Positions 51,780-61,654 of a stretch of 64,000 nucleotides of DNA are shown here, piece after piece. This DNA comes from G963667915 sp965197385 (lineage in GTDB: Bacteria > Acidobacteriota > Vicinamibacteria > Vicinamibacterales > UBA823), in assembly GCA_965197385.1 (NCBI GenBank), contig CBDANA010000008.1, positions 868,001 to 932,000 on the forward strand, given 5' to 3'. How positions within the stretch are numbered: the stretch's first letter is position 1; the number at the start of each line of letters is the position of its first letter. A program made the position numbers and the translations under genes. A model generated the notes under the pieces. The model was not told the DNA's origin. It did no database searches and saw only the letters and a program-made list of their open reading frames with translations.

Positions 51780-52562
51780 TGATGTGATCTTTGAAACCTT
51801 GTTCGAAACCCTGTGGGTATCCAATCCCATCCGGCCAAGGTCGGCCGCCAGCCGGAACCGAGTGATGCGTGGGCCTGGGGTGACCCAGGGCGCGAAGCGT
51901 TCACAGGGAGCCCGTAGGCTGCGTGATTGAGCCCCGAAATGCATTGAGTGCGAGGGCCGACGTCGTGCGTTGGACGGAAGGTCATCTCGCCGCGTCTCAG
52001 AGGCCGTGGAGGCGGCGACCTCGCCGGGGTCGGAGCGCGTGGCATGCGTGCGGGTGGGTTTCCCGGGAACCCGGGAGGCCTCGTCGTCTCCATCTTAAAG
52101 ACCGCCGGGGCGCGGGCACCGGCTCACCAAGCCCGAGGCCGTGGACGGAGCACCTGCCGTCCGACAGAGCGAACCGCAGGTGCTCGGATGGTACCGCCGG
52201 GCGAAGGCAACGAAGCGCGGGGGGATGGGCGGCGAGGAGTCGGAGTGTCTCATAGTACCGCCGAAGCGGGGGAATTGAGCCCACGAGACCCCGTGGAGGG
52301 AAGGGGGCACCGGCAGGTGGCACCGTTGGAGGGAAAGACGGCCAACACGCCGAGGTTGGGTCCCGTCTCCACGTCACGACAACGGATAGCCGAACTGGCC
52401 AGACAAGCCTTAGGGATGGCGGTGGCCATCGCCTGGCTTCCTGGACCAGCGGGTACGCGACGGCGCGTAGCGAAGCTGTCTGTCGAGGAGCCGGATGCGG
52501 CAGAACCCGCACGTCCGGATCTGTGGGGGGCCAGGGTCAGCAACGACCCTGGTCTACCCGAC
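51780..52562 (+). mobile_element. Group II intron remnant with truncated reverse transcriptase
   Basis: The 3' end is well preserved: a 34-nt domain V at 52488-52521 (GAGCCGGATGCGG, CAGA loop, CCGCACGTCCGGATC) and a domain VI hairpin (CCAGGGTC/GACCCTGG, 52531-52552) with an unpaired A near the 3' end CTACCCGAC. Upstream, the frame has GPVSTSRQRIAELARQA, the N-terminus of intron reverse transcriptases, and then jumps to the 3' region. The 5' limit is a guess. Confidence 0.7.
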
Positions 52563-53228
52563 CGCCCAGCGCCGCCCAGAGCCCGGCCAGCGCCTCAAGG
52601 CCCGCCCGGTCATCGTTCGCGGCGGCGACCGCCACTGCCGCCGTCCAGTACGGCGCGTCGAGGCAGTCGACCGACAGCGTGAGCCGCTGGGCAAGATATC
52701 CTTCCCGCCGCATGCGCCGGGCCGCCTTCACGACCAGCTGCCGCGCCAAGATCCGGGCGGCCGATGCCTGCCGTTGCGACGGGGGCAGGACCCGGCCGTG
52801 GCCGATGGACCGACGCTGTGTCCGCGGCGGGGCCACCGCGTAGCCATGGAGCGCGTACCAGAGTCGCACGCCGGTCACGCTGCCCCAGGCCGCGCGGAGC
52901 TGGAGCGGGTCTGCCTGCCACAGATCCTCCACGGACGTGAGGCCCCATCGCGCCAGCCGCGTCCGCATCCGCGTGGCCACCCCTGGCACGTCCTCGAGGT
53001 CGAGCGTGAGCAGACGGCCCGGCAGGTCCCGCGGATGCAGCACGGTCAGACCATCCGGCTTGTCGAGGGCCGCGGCGATCTTGGCGAGCCAGCGGTTCGG
53101 AGCGTAGCCGATGGAACACGTGATGTGATCGCCCACGGCGTCACGGAGGCGCTGCTTGATCTGGTGCGTGAGGGCCGCAGGGACACCGCGGGGCGCCACC
53201 GTGGCGGCGAACTCGTCAATGGAGCACA
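52563..53228 (-). pseudogene. Y-family DNA polymerase fragment (DinB/ImuB-like)
   Basis: The leftward frame contains the catalytic CSIDEF, ITCSIGYAPNRWLAKIAAAL, helix-hairpin-helix LEDVPGVATRMRTRL and a little-finger domain to WAALGGRVD. The N-terminal palm (about 100 residues) is cut by an IS3 end at 53229, and the C-terminus by the intron remnant. Not functional. Confidence 0.75.
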
Positions 53229-53460
53229 TGAACCGTACCGGCTTTCTCGGAGACCTCATTGCTTGGGGGATGGGGTCTATGGGACGTCCAAGTCGGTTTT
53301 CTCCGGAGGTGCGTGAGCGCGCGGTCAGGATGGTCGAGGAGCATCGCGCCACCCACGCGTCCGAGTTGGGCGTGTTGCAGTCGGTGGCACCGAAGCTTGG
53401 CTGCACGGCCGAGACGCTGCGGAAGTGGGTACGCCAAGCCAAGCGTGACGCCGGCTTCAG
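53229..53460 (+). mobile_element. IS3-family element 3, left end and start of orfA only
   Basis: Begins TGAACCGTACCGGCTTTCTC, the same inverted end as element 1 (40811). orfA from 53270 encodes GRPSRFSPEVRERAVRMVEE and LRKWVRQAKRDAGF, then is cut. It carries exactly the orfA part that element 1 lacks. Confidence 0.75.
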
Positions 53461-53629
53461 AGTGCTTCGCCAGAGGAAGCACGTCGTAATGACCGACGGA
53501 TCGCGCATTCTGACCATCCCTCGCCACAACCCAGTCAATGCGTACACGATGGGCGGCATTATTCGTGATGCGGGCCTCACGAGGAGCACTTTCGGAGATT
53601 GCTATAGGGCTCAATCTGCTCACCCCTAG
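53270..53629 (+). CDS. Chimeric ORF: IS3 orfA N-terminus fused to a HicA-like C-terminus
   Basis: 119 codons. Residues 1-63 are the helix-turn-helix of IS3 orfA (HRATHASELGVLQSVAPKLG). From residue about 64 it becomes HicA-like: RQRKHVVMTDGSRILTIPRH and NPVNAYTMGGIIRDAGLT, the toxin's dsRNA-binding fold without its first strand. The join is in frame within GGCTTC. Toxin activity is unlikely since the start and helix with catalytic His region are incomplete. No hicB follows. Confidence 0.6.
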   Translation: MGSMGRPSRFSPEVRERAVRMVEEHRATHASELGVLQSVAPKLGCTAETLRKWVRQAKRDAGFRVLRQRKHVVMTDGSRILTIPRHNPVNAYTMGGIIRDAGLTRSTFGDCYRAQSAHP

Positions 53630-54451
53630 ATATTGATAAACGGCCGGCGATTGTCCAGGAAGAGTTGGGCCGCTGACTGAGCCCGCGCGCGCCGTCAGCC
53701 GCGACACCACTAAAGTGAGATTGTGGGGTTAGAAGCGTAGCCTGAGCCCGGCCGCGGTGTGCAGCCCTCCCACGGCGATGGCGGTCGGACGATCACCAAG
53801 GTCAACCTCTGATCGGCTGAACCGGATCAGTCCGCCAACGCCCACCCACCGGGAGAAGTACACCGCGACATCAGCGCCGACGTTGAAGCCGATCGTCGAT
53901 CCGTCCTCGGTGCGTGTCATCGCCCCTGTGAGTGTTGCGGTGTCGTACGGATACGCCTGATCAAAGTCGATCCCCGTGACGAACGCCTGGGAGACCGAGA
54001 AGAACGTCGGCCCTCCGAACAGCGCGACCTCGACGGACTGGCTGACGGGAATCCCCCACCGCGCATGCACATGGATGGCCGTCTCCTCGCGGGCCACGCC
54101 CGCCTCCGTCCCATCGATGGCCCGCGGTCGGTCGAAGAAGAACGGGTGCGGGAGCTGTCCAGTGAGGCCGACGGTTTCCGAACGGGACAAGCGCGACACG
54201 CCGACGCCAACGCCGAGCTGCCGCCAGAGGCGCGCGCCGGCGGAGGCATCGAACACTGTCGCGTTCCCACCAGGATGGCGCGCCGTCAGCGTGCCATCTT
54301 CCGGTCCGAACAGCGGCGAGTCGACGAGGCGGTCCTGCGAGAATCCCTTAGACCCTGATTGCAGGCCGCCGTTGACGGCGACGAATCCACGGGTGGTCTG
54401 GGCGGTCGCTGTCCCACAGAGGGCCAGCACGAGCAGGGCGAGCAGGGTGCT

Positions 54452-55903
54452 GGCCGGTTTCAAGGGTCGTCGCAACACGTCCTCACTGGTGTGAGAGTAG
54501 CAGTTCGTTGAAGGCTTCGGATGGCGTTCTCCAACCGAGAGTCTTCCGCGGTCGGCGGTTGAGTGTGGCCGCGACAGCAGCAATGTCGCTCGCACGATGC
54601 CTATGGAGGTCAGTCCCTTTGGGGAAGTACTGGCGCAGCAGGCCGTTGGTGTTCTCGTTCGTGCCGCGCTGCCACGGACTGCGGGGGTCGCAGAAGAAGA
54701 CGTGCAGCCCAGTGTCGATACGCAGTTGGGCGTGCTGTGCCATCTCCGCGCCTTGGTCCCAGGTCAGTGACCGACGTAGCTGATCAGGAAGCGTCGCGAG
54801 CGTCGACGTGATCGCATCGCGGACGGCTTCGGCGCCATGCCCCGCAAGAGCCGGACCGTTCTTGACCCTGAGTCGGCCACGGTCGGCCATGCGAGGCAGG
54901 TGGAGCAGCATCGTGAATCGGGTGGTGCGTTCGACCAATGTGCCGATCGCGGAACTGCCAAGTCCGATGATCAGGTCGCCTTCCCAGTGTCCAGGAACCG
55001 CTCGGTCCTTGGCCTCGGCGGGCCGCTCGCTGATCATGATGTCGGAGCCCACAAACTCCTTGCCGCGACCACGGCGGCGAGCCCTCGGCACGCGTAGCGC
55101 CCGCCCGGTGCGCAAGCACGCCGTCAGCTCGCGGCGCAGTGCCCCCCGCCCCTGGATGTACAGCGCTTGGTAAATCGCCTCGTGCGAGACCCTCATCGAT
55201 TCATCGTCTGGATACTCGGTCCGGAGCCGATGGGCGATCTGCTGCGGGCTCCACGATGTCGCCCAATGTCGGTCCTGGCGGCGGCCATGACGTCGACCAC
55301 TCCAGGAGCCCACGTTTGGGCCAGGCGCGGGCGTCCCATCCTCAGCCATCACCGTGCCGGCGAGGTGGTCCTGCACGTAGCTCCTGAGCCGATCGTTCGC
55401 GGCCAGCTTGGCTATCTTCGGGCGCTTGGCACGTCGGTCGCTGTGCCACTGCGCAGTCGACGCCCGATACGCCAGACCGCCGCTCCGAGTCGCCGCGTTG
55501 CGACGCAGCTCACGTGAGACAGTCGACGGGGCTCTCCGGAGCCGACGGGCAATGTCGCGCACCCCGGCGCCCTGAGCTCTCAGGATCGCGATCTCTTCCC
55601 GCTCCGCGAAGGACAGGGAGCGAGCTGATCGGGGCGCCAAGCTGATCGGCGGCATACCACCGCCCTCACGGAACCAACGACCACCCACGGGCGGCGACAC
55701 GCCGCAGGACACTGCGGCATCCTCACTCGACAGCCCCCGGGTGATCGCCTTCCAGAACCGTTGCTGCTCCGCACGCCCCGCTACCGGCGGCCGGCCAGGC
55801 GAACGCATCGCAGGTCGACCCGCCCGGTCTGACCTTCTCCGTCTCCGTTCCTGCATCGCAGCACCTCATCATCGAGGTGTTGCGACGACCAGTTGAATTC
55901 ACC
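54452..55903 (-). mobile_element. IS30-family insertion sequence, copy 2
   Basis: 1452 bp, same ends as copy 1. Target duplication CT at 54450-54451 and 55904-55905. The encoded transposase is identical to that of copy 1, so the two copies diverged very recently. Confidence 0.9.
54483..55856 (-). CDS. IS30-family transposase, copy 2
   Basis: 457 residues, identical to the product at 41169-42542, with the same helix-turn-helix and DDE motifs. As both are intact, either can mobilise both copies, or cause rearrangement by recombination between 41.1 and 55.9 kb: the copies are direct repeats, 13.3 kb apart, and deletion of the region between would remove pfk and others. Confidence 0.95.
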   Translation of the reverse strand: MQERRRRRSDRAGRPAMRSPGRPPVAGRAEQQRFWKAITRGLSSEDAAVSCGVSPPVGGRWFREGGGMPPISLAPRSARSLSFAEREEIAILRAQGAGVRDIARRLRRAPSTVSRELRRNAATRSGGLAYRASTAQWHSDRRAKRPKIAKLAANDRLRSYVQDHLAGTVMAEDGTPAPGPNVGSWSGRRHGRRQDRHWATSWSPQQIAHRLRTEYPDDESMRVSHEAIYQALYIQGRGALRRELTACLRTGRALRVPRARRRGRGKEFVGSDIMISERPAEAKDRAVPGHWEGDLIIGLGSSAIGTLVERTTRFTMLLHLPRMADRGRLRVKNGPALAGHGAEAVRDAITSTLATLPDQLRRSLTWDQGAEMAQHAQLRIDTGLHVFFCDPRSPWQRGTNENTNGLLRQYFPKGTDLHRHRASDIAAVAATLNRRPRKTLGWRTPSEAFNELLLSHQ

Positions 55904-55989
55904 CTGTGTCTGGCCGTGGGAACGGTGACCGCACAGAAACCAACGTGTATGGACATAGATCTCCTCGTCATGGCTGTGGGATGGATTGG

Positions 55990-57810
55990 CTACAGGCCGA
56001 CCGCGTAGAGCGCCTGATTGACCGCCAGGGAGGTCGCGCTACCGGTGCCGAACAGGTCGACCGCCGACTGGCGGATAACGGCCGCAGTCATTTGGAAGCT
56101 CGTTCGGGCTGGCATCAGGTGGGTCATCGCCCGAAAGAAGACTCGTTCGACGTTGTGCCGATTCGCGCCACCTACCCCTTGGACGGTTCGCCCGGTTGTG
56201 CGGTTCTGCCCGCCCTCGATGGCGAGATAGAACGCGTGACTGAGGATAGTGGAGTTCCAGTGCACACCGTCGTAGCCGCCCTCTCGGAGTGTGAACTGGT
56301 GGCCATCAACGAACCCGATACTCGTGTAGTGGATGAACTCGCCGTCGTCGGCGACGAGGAAACGAAATTCATTACCCCATGCGTCCGGAAAGGGAAAGGA
56401 TGCCCTCGACCTCGACCTTGGGTTCTCAAGCGATCGGCCCGTTGTCTGCCCAGTGTCCTCGCCCATCACGTAGTCCGCGCGGAGCGGGCCGACCCCAGGC
56501 TCGTGCACCGAGAATTCGACTGCGGTGCCGATGATGTCCGAATAGGCTTCGTTGACGGCACCCCCGTGGTTTGCAAACAGTAGGAACTGGTCGCCCTCAC
56601 AGAGGATCGGGAGACGTCGGCCATCCTCGACCTGAAAGGTGGACCCACAGTGGAACGTCCGTCCATCGTAGGTGAAACTCGACGGCCCTCGAACGTACCT
56701 GTGGGTGCCGAGTAGACCGCTTCCGGTGCGCGATGCGACCGAAAAATGCGTCACGCCGTGCATCATTTCGTGGGCGACGATATCGGCCGACACGATCGGC
56801 GTGCCGTCATCCCACGCGCCAAACGCGACCACGCCGGTCCCTTCCGGGCCAAACGGGGGAGGCGCGAAGAACGCCTTGTTCTCGGCTGCGCGGCCGAGAT
56901 TGATCATGCTGAGAATCCGACCATCCCGCCCGTTCATGCCGCGCCACCCCTGCTGTGCGAAGAGGTAATCGTAGGTGAAACCCCCATGAGCATGCACGTC
57001 GACGACCGCCGCGTCGCGCCAGTCGTTGTCGGCGTCCCACGCGACATCGCTCGCCACCCATACCGCGCCCCTCGGATCGAGCAGGCTGACAGCGCGAGCG
57101 TCATCATGGCGCAGGTCGAGCGTGACGATCTCGGCTGGCCGAAGCCGGTCGTACGTCTGGAAGCCCCCGCCGGCCGGAGAGACACTTACCTTCTTGAGGT
57201 CATTTTGGATGCCGACGCCGCTCCCCACCGCGCCCTGCTCGTCTATCTCGTTCTCCACATGCACGATCGCGCCGCTGTGAGCGTCGACGAAGTAGGTGCG
57301 GAAGTCGCGCATCGTTGCGCGGTAGGCGAGGACGTAGGTATCGAAGGGGGTTGGCAAGATCTCCAGCGTTGGCGGATCGTCGGTTGCCGGGCCGGCGCCG
57401 GCCTGCTGTTCGACTAGGGCGAGAGCCTCGGTCTGGGCGACACGAGGCATCATGTCGAGGTCGATTCCCTGATGGATCGTGCCAAAGATCGAAACGGTCA
57501 GCCCATTGTTGGCGAGCTGCCGGGAGATGCCCCCGCCATACACCGGCACACCCGCGTGGTATTGCTTAAAGGTTTCATGGACGCGCCCCGACAGCGATAC
57601 GTCGGGCTGCTGTGACGCCAGCACCAACGCATCAGCACGCACCAGCGCGTCGACCTGCGCGTCAAGGAGGCGCAACTCCGACGCGTCGGTCGTGGCCGAC
57701 ATCGCCATGATATTCAGCGCCAGCCGGCTGGCCGGTTCCTGCCCGGCCACCGTGACAAGGCCAGCCCCGGTCAGCGTCACGGCCAGCGCCGTCGTTGTAA
57801 GTGTTCGCAT
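55990..57810 (-). CDS. Secreted M4 (thermolysin-type) metalloprotease
   Basis: 606 residues: signal peptide (TTTALAVTLTGAGLVTVAGQ), a FTP/PepSY-type inhibitory propeptide (VPVYGGGISRQLANNGLTVS, AIVHVENEID), and the catalytic domain with zinc-binding HEMMH (347-351) and downstream glutamate in GAVNEAYSDIIG. C-terminal part ends SATSLAVNQALYAVG. Secreted zymogen that degrades protein outside. Followed by the broken barrel-protein gene after about 35 bases, same direction; a secretion link is possible. Confidence 0.9.
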   Translation of the reverse strand: MRTLTTTALAVTLTGAGLVTVAGQEPASRLALNIMAMSATTDASELRLLDAQVDALVRADALVLASQQPDVSLSGRVHETFKQYHAGVPVYGGGISRQLANNGLTVSIFGTIHQGIDLDMMPRVAQTEALALVEQQAGAGPATDDPPTLEILPTPFDTYVLAYRATMRDFRTYFVDAHSGAIVHVENEIDEQGAVGSGVGIQNDLKKVSVSPAGGGFQTYDRLRPAEIVTLDLRHDDARAVSLLDPRGAVWVASDVAWDADNDWRDAAVVDVHAHGGFTYDYLFAQQGWRGMNGRDGRILSMINLGRAAENKAFFAPPPFGPEGTGVVAFGAWDDGTPIVSADIVAHEMMHGVTHFSVASRTGSGLLGTHRYVRGPSSFTYDGRTFHCGSTFQVEDGRRLPILCEGDQFLLFANHGGAVNEAYSDIIGTAVEFSVHEPGVGPLRADYVMGEDTGQTTGRSLENPRSRSRASFPFPDAWGNEFRFLVADDGEFIHYTSIGFVDGHQFTLREGGYDGVHWNSTILSHAFYLAIEGGQNRTTGRTVQGVGGANRHNVERVFFRAMTHLMPARTSFQMTAAVIRQSAVDLFGTGSATSLAVNQALYAVGL

Positions 57811-57954
57811 TAGAGAATACGTCTCCCGTACGTTGACTCCATTATCAAACCGCCGATCGCTGCGGCCTCTGACTCACATTCCCTCACAAGGAAGTCGAAG
57901 TTTGAGCAATCAGCAGACTCACAGACAGGACGGGTCAGGAGATGATCCGATGAT

Positions 57955-58320
57955 CTACCTAACGACGTCACCAGTTGATTCCATCTCTCGCCAGCCGCAC
58001 GGGCAGCTGACGTAGCTGCTTCCGAAACAGTACCTCCATAGAGGGCGAAAGCTTAGACTCCCACCACGAGTATTGAGGACATACGCCAGATGCTGCCATC
58101 CAAGAAATGACAGCGTTGTCCGCAAGCGCTCGGGCGTGGTTCGCAGGTACTTCTGGGTGGCCGGGAGAGGCAAGACATCCACAAGGGCAGCGACGGCAAG
58201 CCCACACACAATGGCGGCGATTGGTATCCGTCCTAACACACCGCCGGTCATGAGGTACTCCGCAATGGCCGCAACGACCGGCGCAACAATACCAAACCGA
58301 TACACTTGCTTCCAGCGCAT
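57955..58320 (-). CDS. Small membrane protein, function unknown
   Basis: 121 residues from ATG 58318-58320. Two hydrophobic segments (VYRFGIVAPVVAAIAEYLMT, PIAAIVCGLAVAALVDVLPL), then a soluble tail. No family recognised. The region is AT-richer than average. It lies 70 bases from the IS5/IS1182-like element and may itself be a fragment. Confidence 0.4.
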   Translation of the reverse strand: MRWKQVYRFGIVAPVVAAIAEYLMTGGVLGRIPIAAIVCGLAVAALVDVLPLPATQKYLRTTPERLRTTLSFLGWQHLAYVLNTRGGSLSFRPLWRYCFGSSYVSCPCGWREMESTGDVVR

Positions 58321-58390
58321 GTTCAGGAGCCAGTACCAAGATACGGGCCGTGTCAACGACTTTGAGACAACCTGCGCTAAGTAGCCCGTC

Positions 58391-59690
58391 TAGCAGGCTG
58401 CTGAAGAACCCGGGTATCGGGCTGTTTTCTTAAGCATCATGCGGGTAACGACCGCCCGACGACCGTGCGCACGGGTGTGCGCTGACCCCGATGAGGGGGC
58501 CGGCGACACGCGCGGCCGGCGATCAGGGACACGTCGCCTCCAGATTCCGCAGGCGGACCAAGTTATAGGCCGTGGCGGCGAAAGTGAGCTGCCACTCGAC
58601 GAGTGGGACGCCGCGAGGCCGGAGCTTGCGCAAACCACCGACGGTCTGCCTCCACCCAAAGACCTGTTCCACGAGTTTTCGTTTCCGCTGACTCACGTGA
58701 GAACCCGCATGCCGGGTGGGCCGACCATCAATCGCCCGCCAGCGGACCTTCTGCGCCACGTGGGGCGTGACGTCCCGGACGCGGACATCGGCGACGAAGC
58801 TCGCCACATCGTAGCCCTTGTCTGCTCCGACCGTGCTGCCCGGCGGCGCGCTGGCCTCCAGCAACAGTGCCGCCGCCTCGCGTTCGGCGGTCCCCGTCGC
58901 GTGGGTCGCACAGACGTTGGCGACGAGCCCCTGCCGATTATCCAACAGCACGTGGCCCAGAGACGCCAGCTTCGCCTCCCTCCCTTGGCCCTTCCGATGC
59001 AGCATCGCCGCCGGATCAGTCGTCGACTGGTGCGTGTCGTTGCGCCGCCGCTCGCCGTGGAAGTCGACCGTGGGATTCCCGGGGTCATCGGGGGGCGCGC
59101 GCGGCGCGGCGTCCCGGCATCGGAAGCTCTTCAGGCTGGCCCAGGCTTCCAACTGCGCCCGTCCACCGTGAAATGCTCGTCCGAGAGCAGACCGGCCGCC
59201 CGGGCGTGGGCCTGGACCGCATCAACGAAGGCGGCCGCGCCATCCCCCGCCAGCAGCCGGTCACGATTCTTGGTAAACGTCGTGGGATGCCAGACCGGGT
59301 CGTCCATATGCAAGCCGACGAACCAGCGGAACAGCAGGTTGTCGTTGAGCTCTTCCAGCAGCAGCCGTTCGCTCCGGATCGTGTACAGCACCTGCAGCAA
59401 CAGGGCCCGCAACAATGGCTCAGGCGGGATCGACGGACGTCCCGTCTTGGCGTACAGGCCGGCGAACCTGCGCGACATCGTCTTCAGCGCGTGATCCGTC
59501 AGCGCGCGGACCGCGCGGAGCGGAGGATCGGCCGGCACGCGCTGTTCCGGCGACCGGTAACTGAACATGTGATGGGTTTGCTCATCGTGTCCGCGCATGA
59601 GGTGGCTCCCTTCAGCAATATTGGGAGCATGGGAGTACGCCGGGATCGATCTGTCGATCCCATTCCATGGACTTTTTCAGCAGCCTGCTA
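58391..59690 (-). mobile_element. IS5/IS1182-like insertion sequence
   Basis: 1300 bp with perfect 15-bp inverted ends TAGCAGGCTGCTGAA. Outward of these the right end continues AAAAAGTCC. These ends resemble those of the small element family (TAGCAGCCCGTGGTGAAAGT): 16 of 22 positions agree. Transposase frame is broken. Confidence 0.85.
58523..59598 (-). pseudogene. IS5/IS1182-like transposase with a frameshift
   Basis: 5' part (59131-59598) encodes RRFAGLYAKTGRPSIPPEPL and LDHLRWHPTTFTKNRDRLL-type DUF772 sequence to HFTVDG. The 3' part (58523-59152), in another frame, begins EAWASLKSFRCRD and has GADKGYDVASFVADV and KLVEQVFGWRQTVGGLRK with the catalytic residues. Sequence at 59145-59160 shows about one codon's worth of indel, where relatives read DGTLLEAWASLKS. 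The element is probably immobile by itself. Confidence 0.8.
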
Positions 59691-60412
59691 AGTCGAGACG
59701 GTCTCGGGCCAGGCCTGACATCAGCAGAAGCGCGACATCAGGGTCAGACATGCCATCGGCGCATGGCACGCGCTTTTCGTGCTGGCGTCTCTTGTAAGCA
59801 AGGTCGGATTCCAGCGCCTGCCTGCCCTTCTCCAAGACGTCGATTCGTTCGTCGCGCCGCGCGCCCGGCGTGCCGGGCGTCCCCCGCCACAGCCGACTTA
59901 TTTATGGCGTTGCCTTTTCGAGCGATTGAATGAATTGAATTCCCCTGATGTGTTTTTTACTTAGCCGGGATTTCCGATTTGCTTGCCCCAGATGGCACCT
60001 TTATACACCCGAGAGCCGCCGAGCGCGCGAAATTCTGTTCGGCTCACAATCGTCCAGCTCCAGAGGTCGTCACCTCAGCCCACGCTGACGTGGAACCGAC
60101 CGGAGCCGTTGCTTTCAGGGTATTTCTCAGACACCGCTCCACACTTGTGCCTTTTCTTCGCCAGCCTTCGTTGCACTCAGCCGCGCGTCAGCCTGCCGGC
60201 ACCGGCAGCGTCCGGATCCTCCGCAGCATCTCGCCGAAGAGCCGCCGGTTCAGATGCCCTTCTGCCAGCAGGCGTGCCCGACAACCGCAGGTGTCGCACG
60301 TCGCGATGAACATCCACGTACCGTCGGCGTAGTCACCCGGCCGCATCCTCGTGAAATTCCTCCAGTTCCGGAATGCGCCCGCAGGCGATCTTGGCGCCCA
60401 GGTAACCGCCGG
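59691..60412. other. 720-base gap with a decayed cysteine-rich fragment
   Basis: No intact gene seen. The minus strand at about 60190-60345 has a frame including DYADGTWMFIATCDTCGCRA and HLNRRLFGEMLRRIR, ending TGA, which looks like a zinc-binding C-terminal fragment of a gene I cannot name. The rest is stop-rich on both strands. Confidence 0.4.
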
Positions 60413-60438
60413 TTGATCATACCTGCATCGGGTATACT
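60413..60438 (+). promoter_or_regulatory. Promoter/operator candidate of the higBA pair
   Basis: TTGATC and TATACT are 14 bases apart, shorter than ideal. An imperfect inverted repeat (ATACC-TGCATCG-GGTAT) overlaps them and could be a HigA operator. The -10 is 12 bases from the GTG start, so the transcript would be nearly leaderless. Confidence 0.35.
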
Positions 60439-60449
60439 CGTCTCGAATC

Positions 60450-60740
60450 GTGGCGATTCAAGGATTCGCCAGTCGGGCCGTCGAGCGCTTTTTTGCGGAT
60501 GGCACGCTGCCCGGCGGCATAGGCTGGACGCGGGTGGCCCGGATTGCGTACCGAAAACTCGACATGCTCGATTACGCCAACGCACTGAACGACCTGAAGT
60601 CGCCGCCCGGGAATCGACTGGAGAGCCTCAAGGGCCGCTTGGCGGGTCTGCACAGCATCCGGATCAACGACCAGTGGCGTGTCGTCTTTCGCTGGACGGC
60701 GGACGGACCAAGGGACGTGGACATTCGTGACTACCACTGA
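60450..60740 (+). CDS. higB: HigB/RelE-family toxin
   Basis: 96 residues, starting GTG 60450. SRAVERFFADGTLPGG, the LNDLKSPPGNRLESLKGRLA segment and WRVVFRWTADGPRDVDIRDY are typical of HigB ribosome-dependent mRNA interferases; the C-terminal VDI-DYH is normal. Toxin comes before antitoxin, the HigBA order. The pair probably stabilises this accessory region. Confidence 0.9.
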   Translation: MAIQGFASRAVERFFADGTLPGGIGWTRVARIAYRKLDMLDYANALNDLKSPPGNRLESLKGRLAGLHSIRINDQWRVVFRWTADGPRDVDIRDYH

Positions 60741-60759
60741 ATCCTGAAGGGAGAACTGT

Positions 60760-61059
60760 ATGGCAGTCCTGCGGCAACGACGTGAACCCACAAGCCCTGG
60801 AGAGATCCTCCGTGAGGAGTTTCTCTTACCGCTCGACATGACGCAAAAACAGCTTGCCGAGCATCTCCGCTGCGACGTCAAGGTGGTTAACCGACTCGTG
60901 AACGGCCGGACCTCCGTAAGCGTGACCATGGCGCTGAAGCTCGGAGCGACGTTTGAAACGACACCCGAGTTCTGGCTCAATGCGCAGAAGGCCGTGGACA
61001 TCTATCGAGCCTTGCGCGACGGTCTAGACCTGCCGCGACCGATCCTGCAAGCGGGCTAA
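60760..61059 (+). CDS. higA: HigA-family antitoxin (XRE type)
   Basis: 99 residues. TSPGEILREEFLLPLDMTQK and LAEHLRCDVKVVNRLVNGRT form the helix-turn-helix. C-terminal LGATFETTPEFWLNAQKAVD is the family hallmark. 19 bases after higB, with AGGGAGA before the ATG. It neutralises HigB and should repress the promoter upstream. Confidence 0.92.
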   Translation: MAVLRQRREPTSPGEILREEFLLPLDMTQKQLAEHLRCDVKVVNRLVNGRTSVSVTMALKLGATFETTPEFWLNAQKAVDIYRALRDGLDLPRPILQAG

Positions 61060-61135
61060 CACGCCACGGACGAGGAACGGAGTCGGTGCCACCGGTTGTG
61101 ATGTATACGACCTAGCTGGCCAGTGACAATGTAGC

Positions 61136-61654
61136 TCATCCGAGCTTCTCGCGGAGCGTTTCGTAGGGTGTCTTCCCCTGGAACGCTCCGTGCGGGCGTT
61201 GGTCGTTGTAGAAGTTCTCCCATTCGACGAGCTTCTCATTGAGATCGACGGCACCCGTGTACGTCAGCAGCTGATAGCACTCTTGCTTGTCGGTCCGATG
61301 TGACCGCTCCACCTGGCCGTTGAGCTGTGGCGTCCGGGCCTTGATGTAGACGTGCCGGATGCCGTAGTCGGCCAGGTGCCAATGAAACTGGGCTTGGAAC
61401 TCATGGCCACGGTCGGTCCGTACCGGATGCATCCGAAACGGAAACTTCTTGATCACGTAGTCGAGGAAGTGCATAGCGTTCTTCTGGGTATGGCGCGTGT
61501 AGACCTTCAACGCTCGGATGCGTGTCGCGTCATCAATGGCCGTGTACTGATATCGCTGCGTCGCCCTCCTGTCTTTCCCGACGAGCTTCAGGAACGTGAC
61601 GTCAACCTGCACGTGGTGCCCAGGGACCTGCTTGGCGTACCGGTGCGTGTGCAC
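61136..61654 (-). pseudogene. C-terminal part of an IS481-type transposase
   Basis: Integrase-core sequence with all three catalytic positions: Asp in HHVQVDVTFL, Asp in VRTDRGHEFQ and Glu in NGQVERSHRTDKQEC. The C-terminus is normal (NDQRPHGAFQGKTPYETLRE). The N-terminal helix-turn-helix part is replaced by an IS110 fragment at 61655. Confidence 0.75.

Larger units (their letters stand above)
53729..55956 (-). pseudogene. Outer-membrane beta-barrel protein gene split by IS30 copy 2
   Basis: The 5' piece (55904-55956; ATG with GAGGAG upstream) encodes the start of a signal peptide. The IS30 element splits it before residue 19. The 3' piece, 53729-54451, carries LLALLVLALCGTATAQ and a beta-rich domain with aromatic strand ends (VAVYFSRWVGVGGLIRFSRS, ending LRLRF), as in outer-membrane barrels. 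Removing the IS and one copy of the 2-bp repeat joins the frame exactly: TARHSTLLALLVLALC. The frame now starts in IS sequence and would not be exported. Confidence 0.75.

Noticed and set aside
51359..51780. CRISPR array or tandem repeat
   Set aside because: The hairpin and its partial echo are not regularly spaced direct repeats; no array of repeats and spacers exists in the window.
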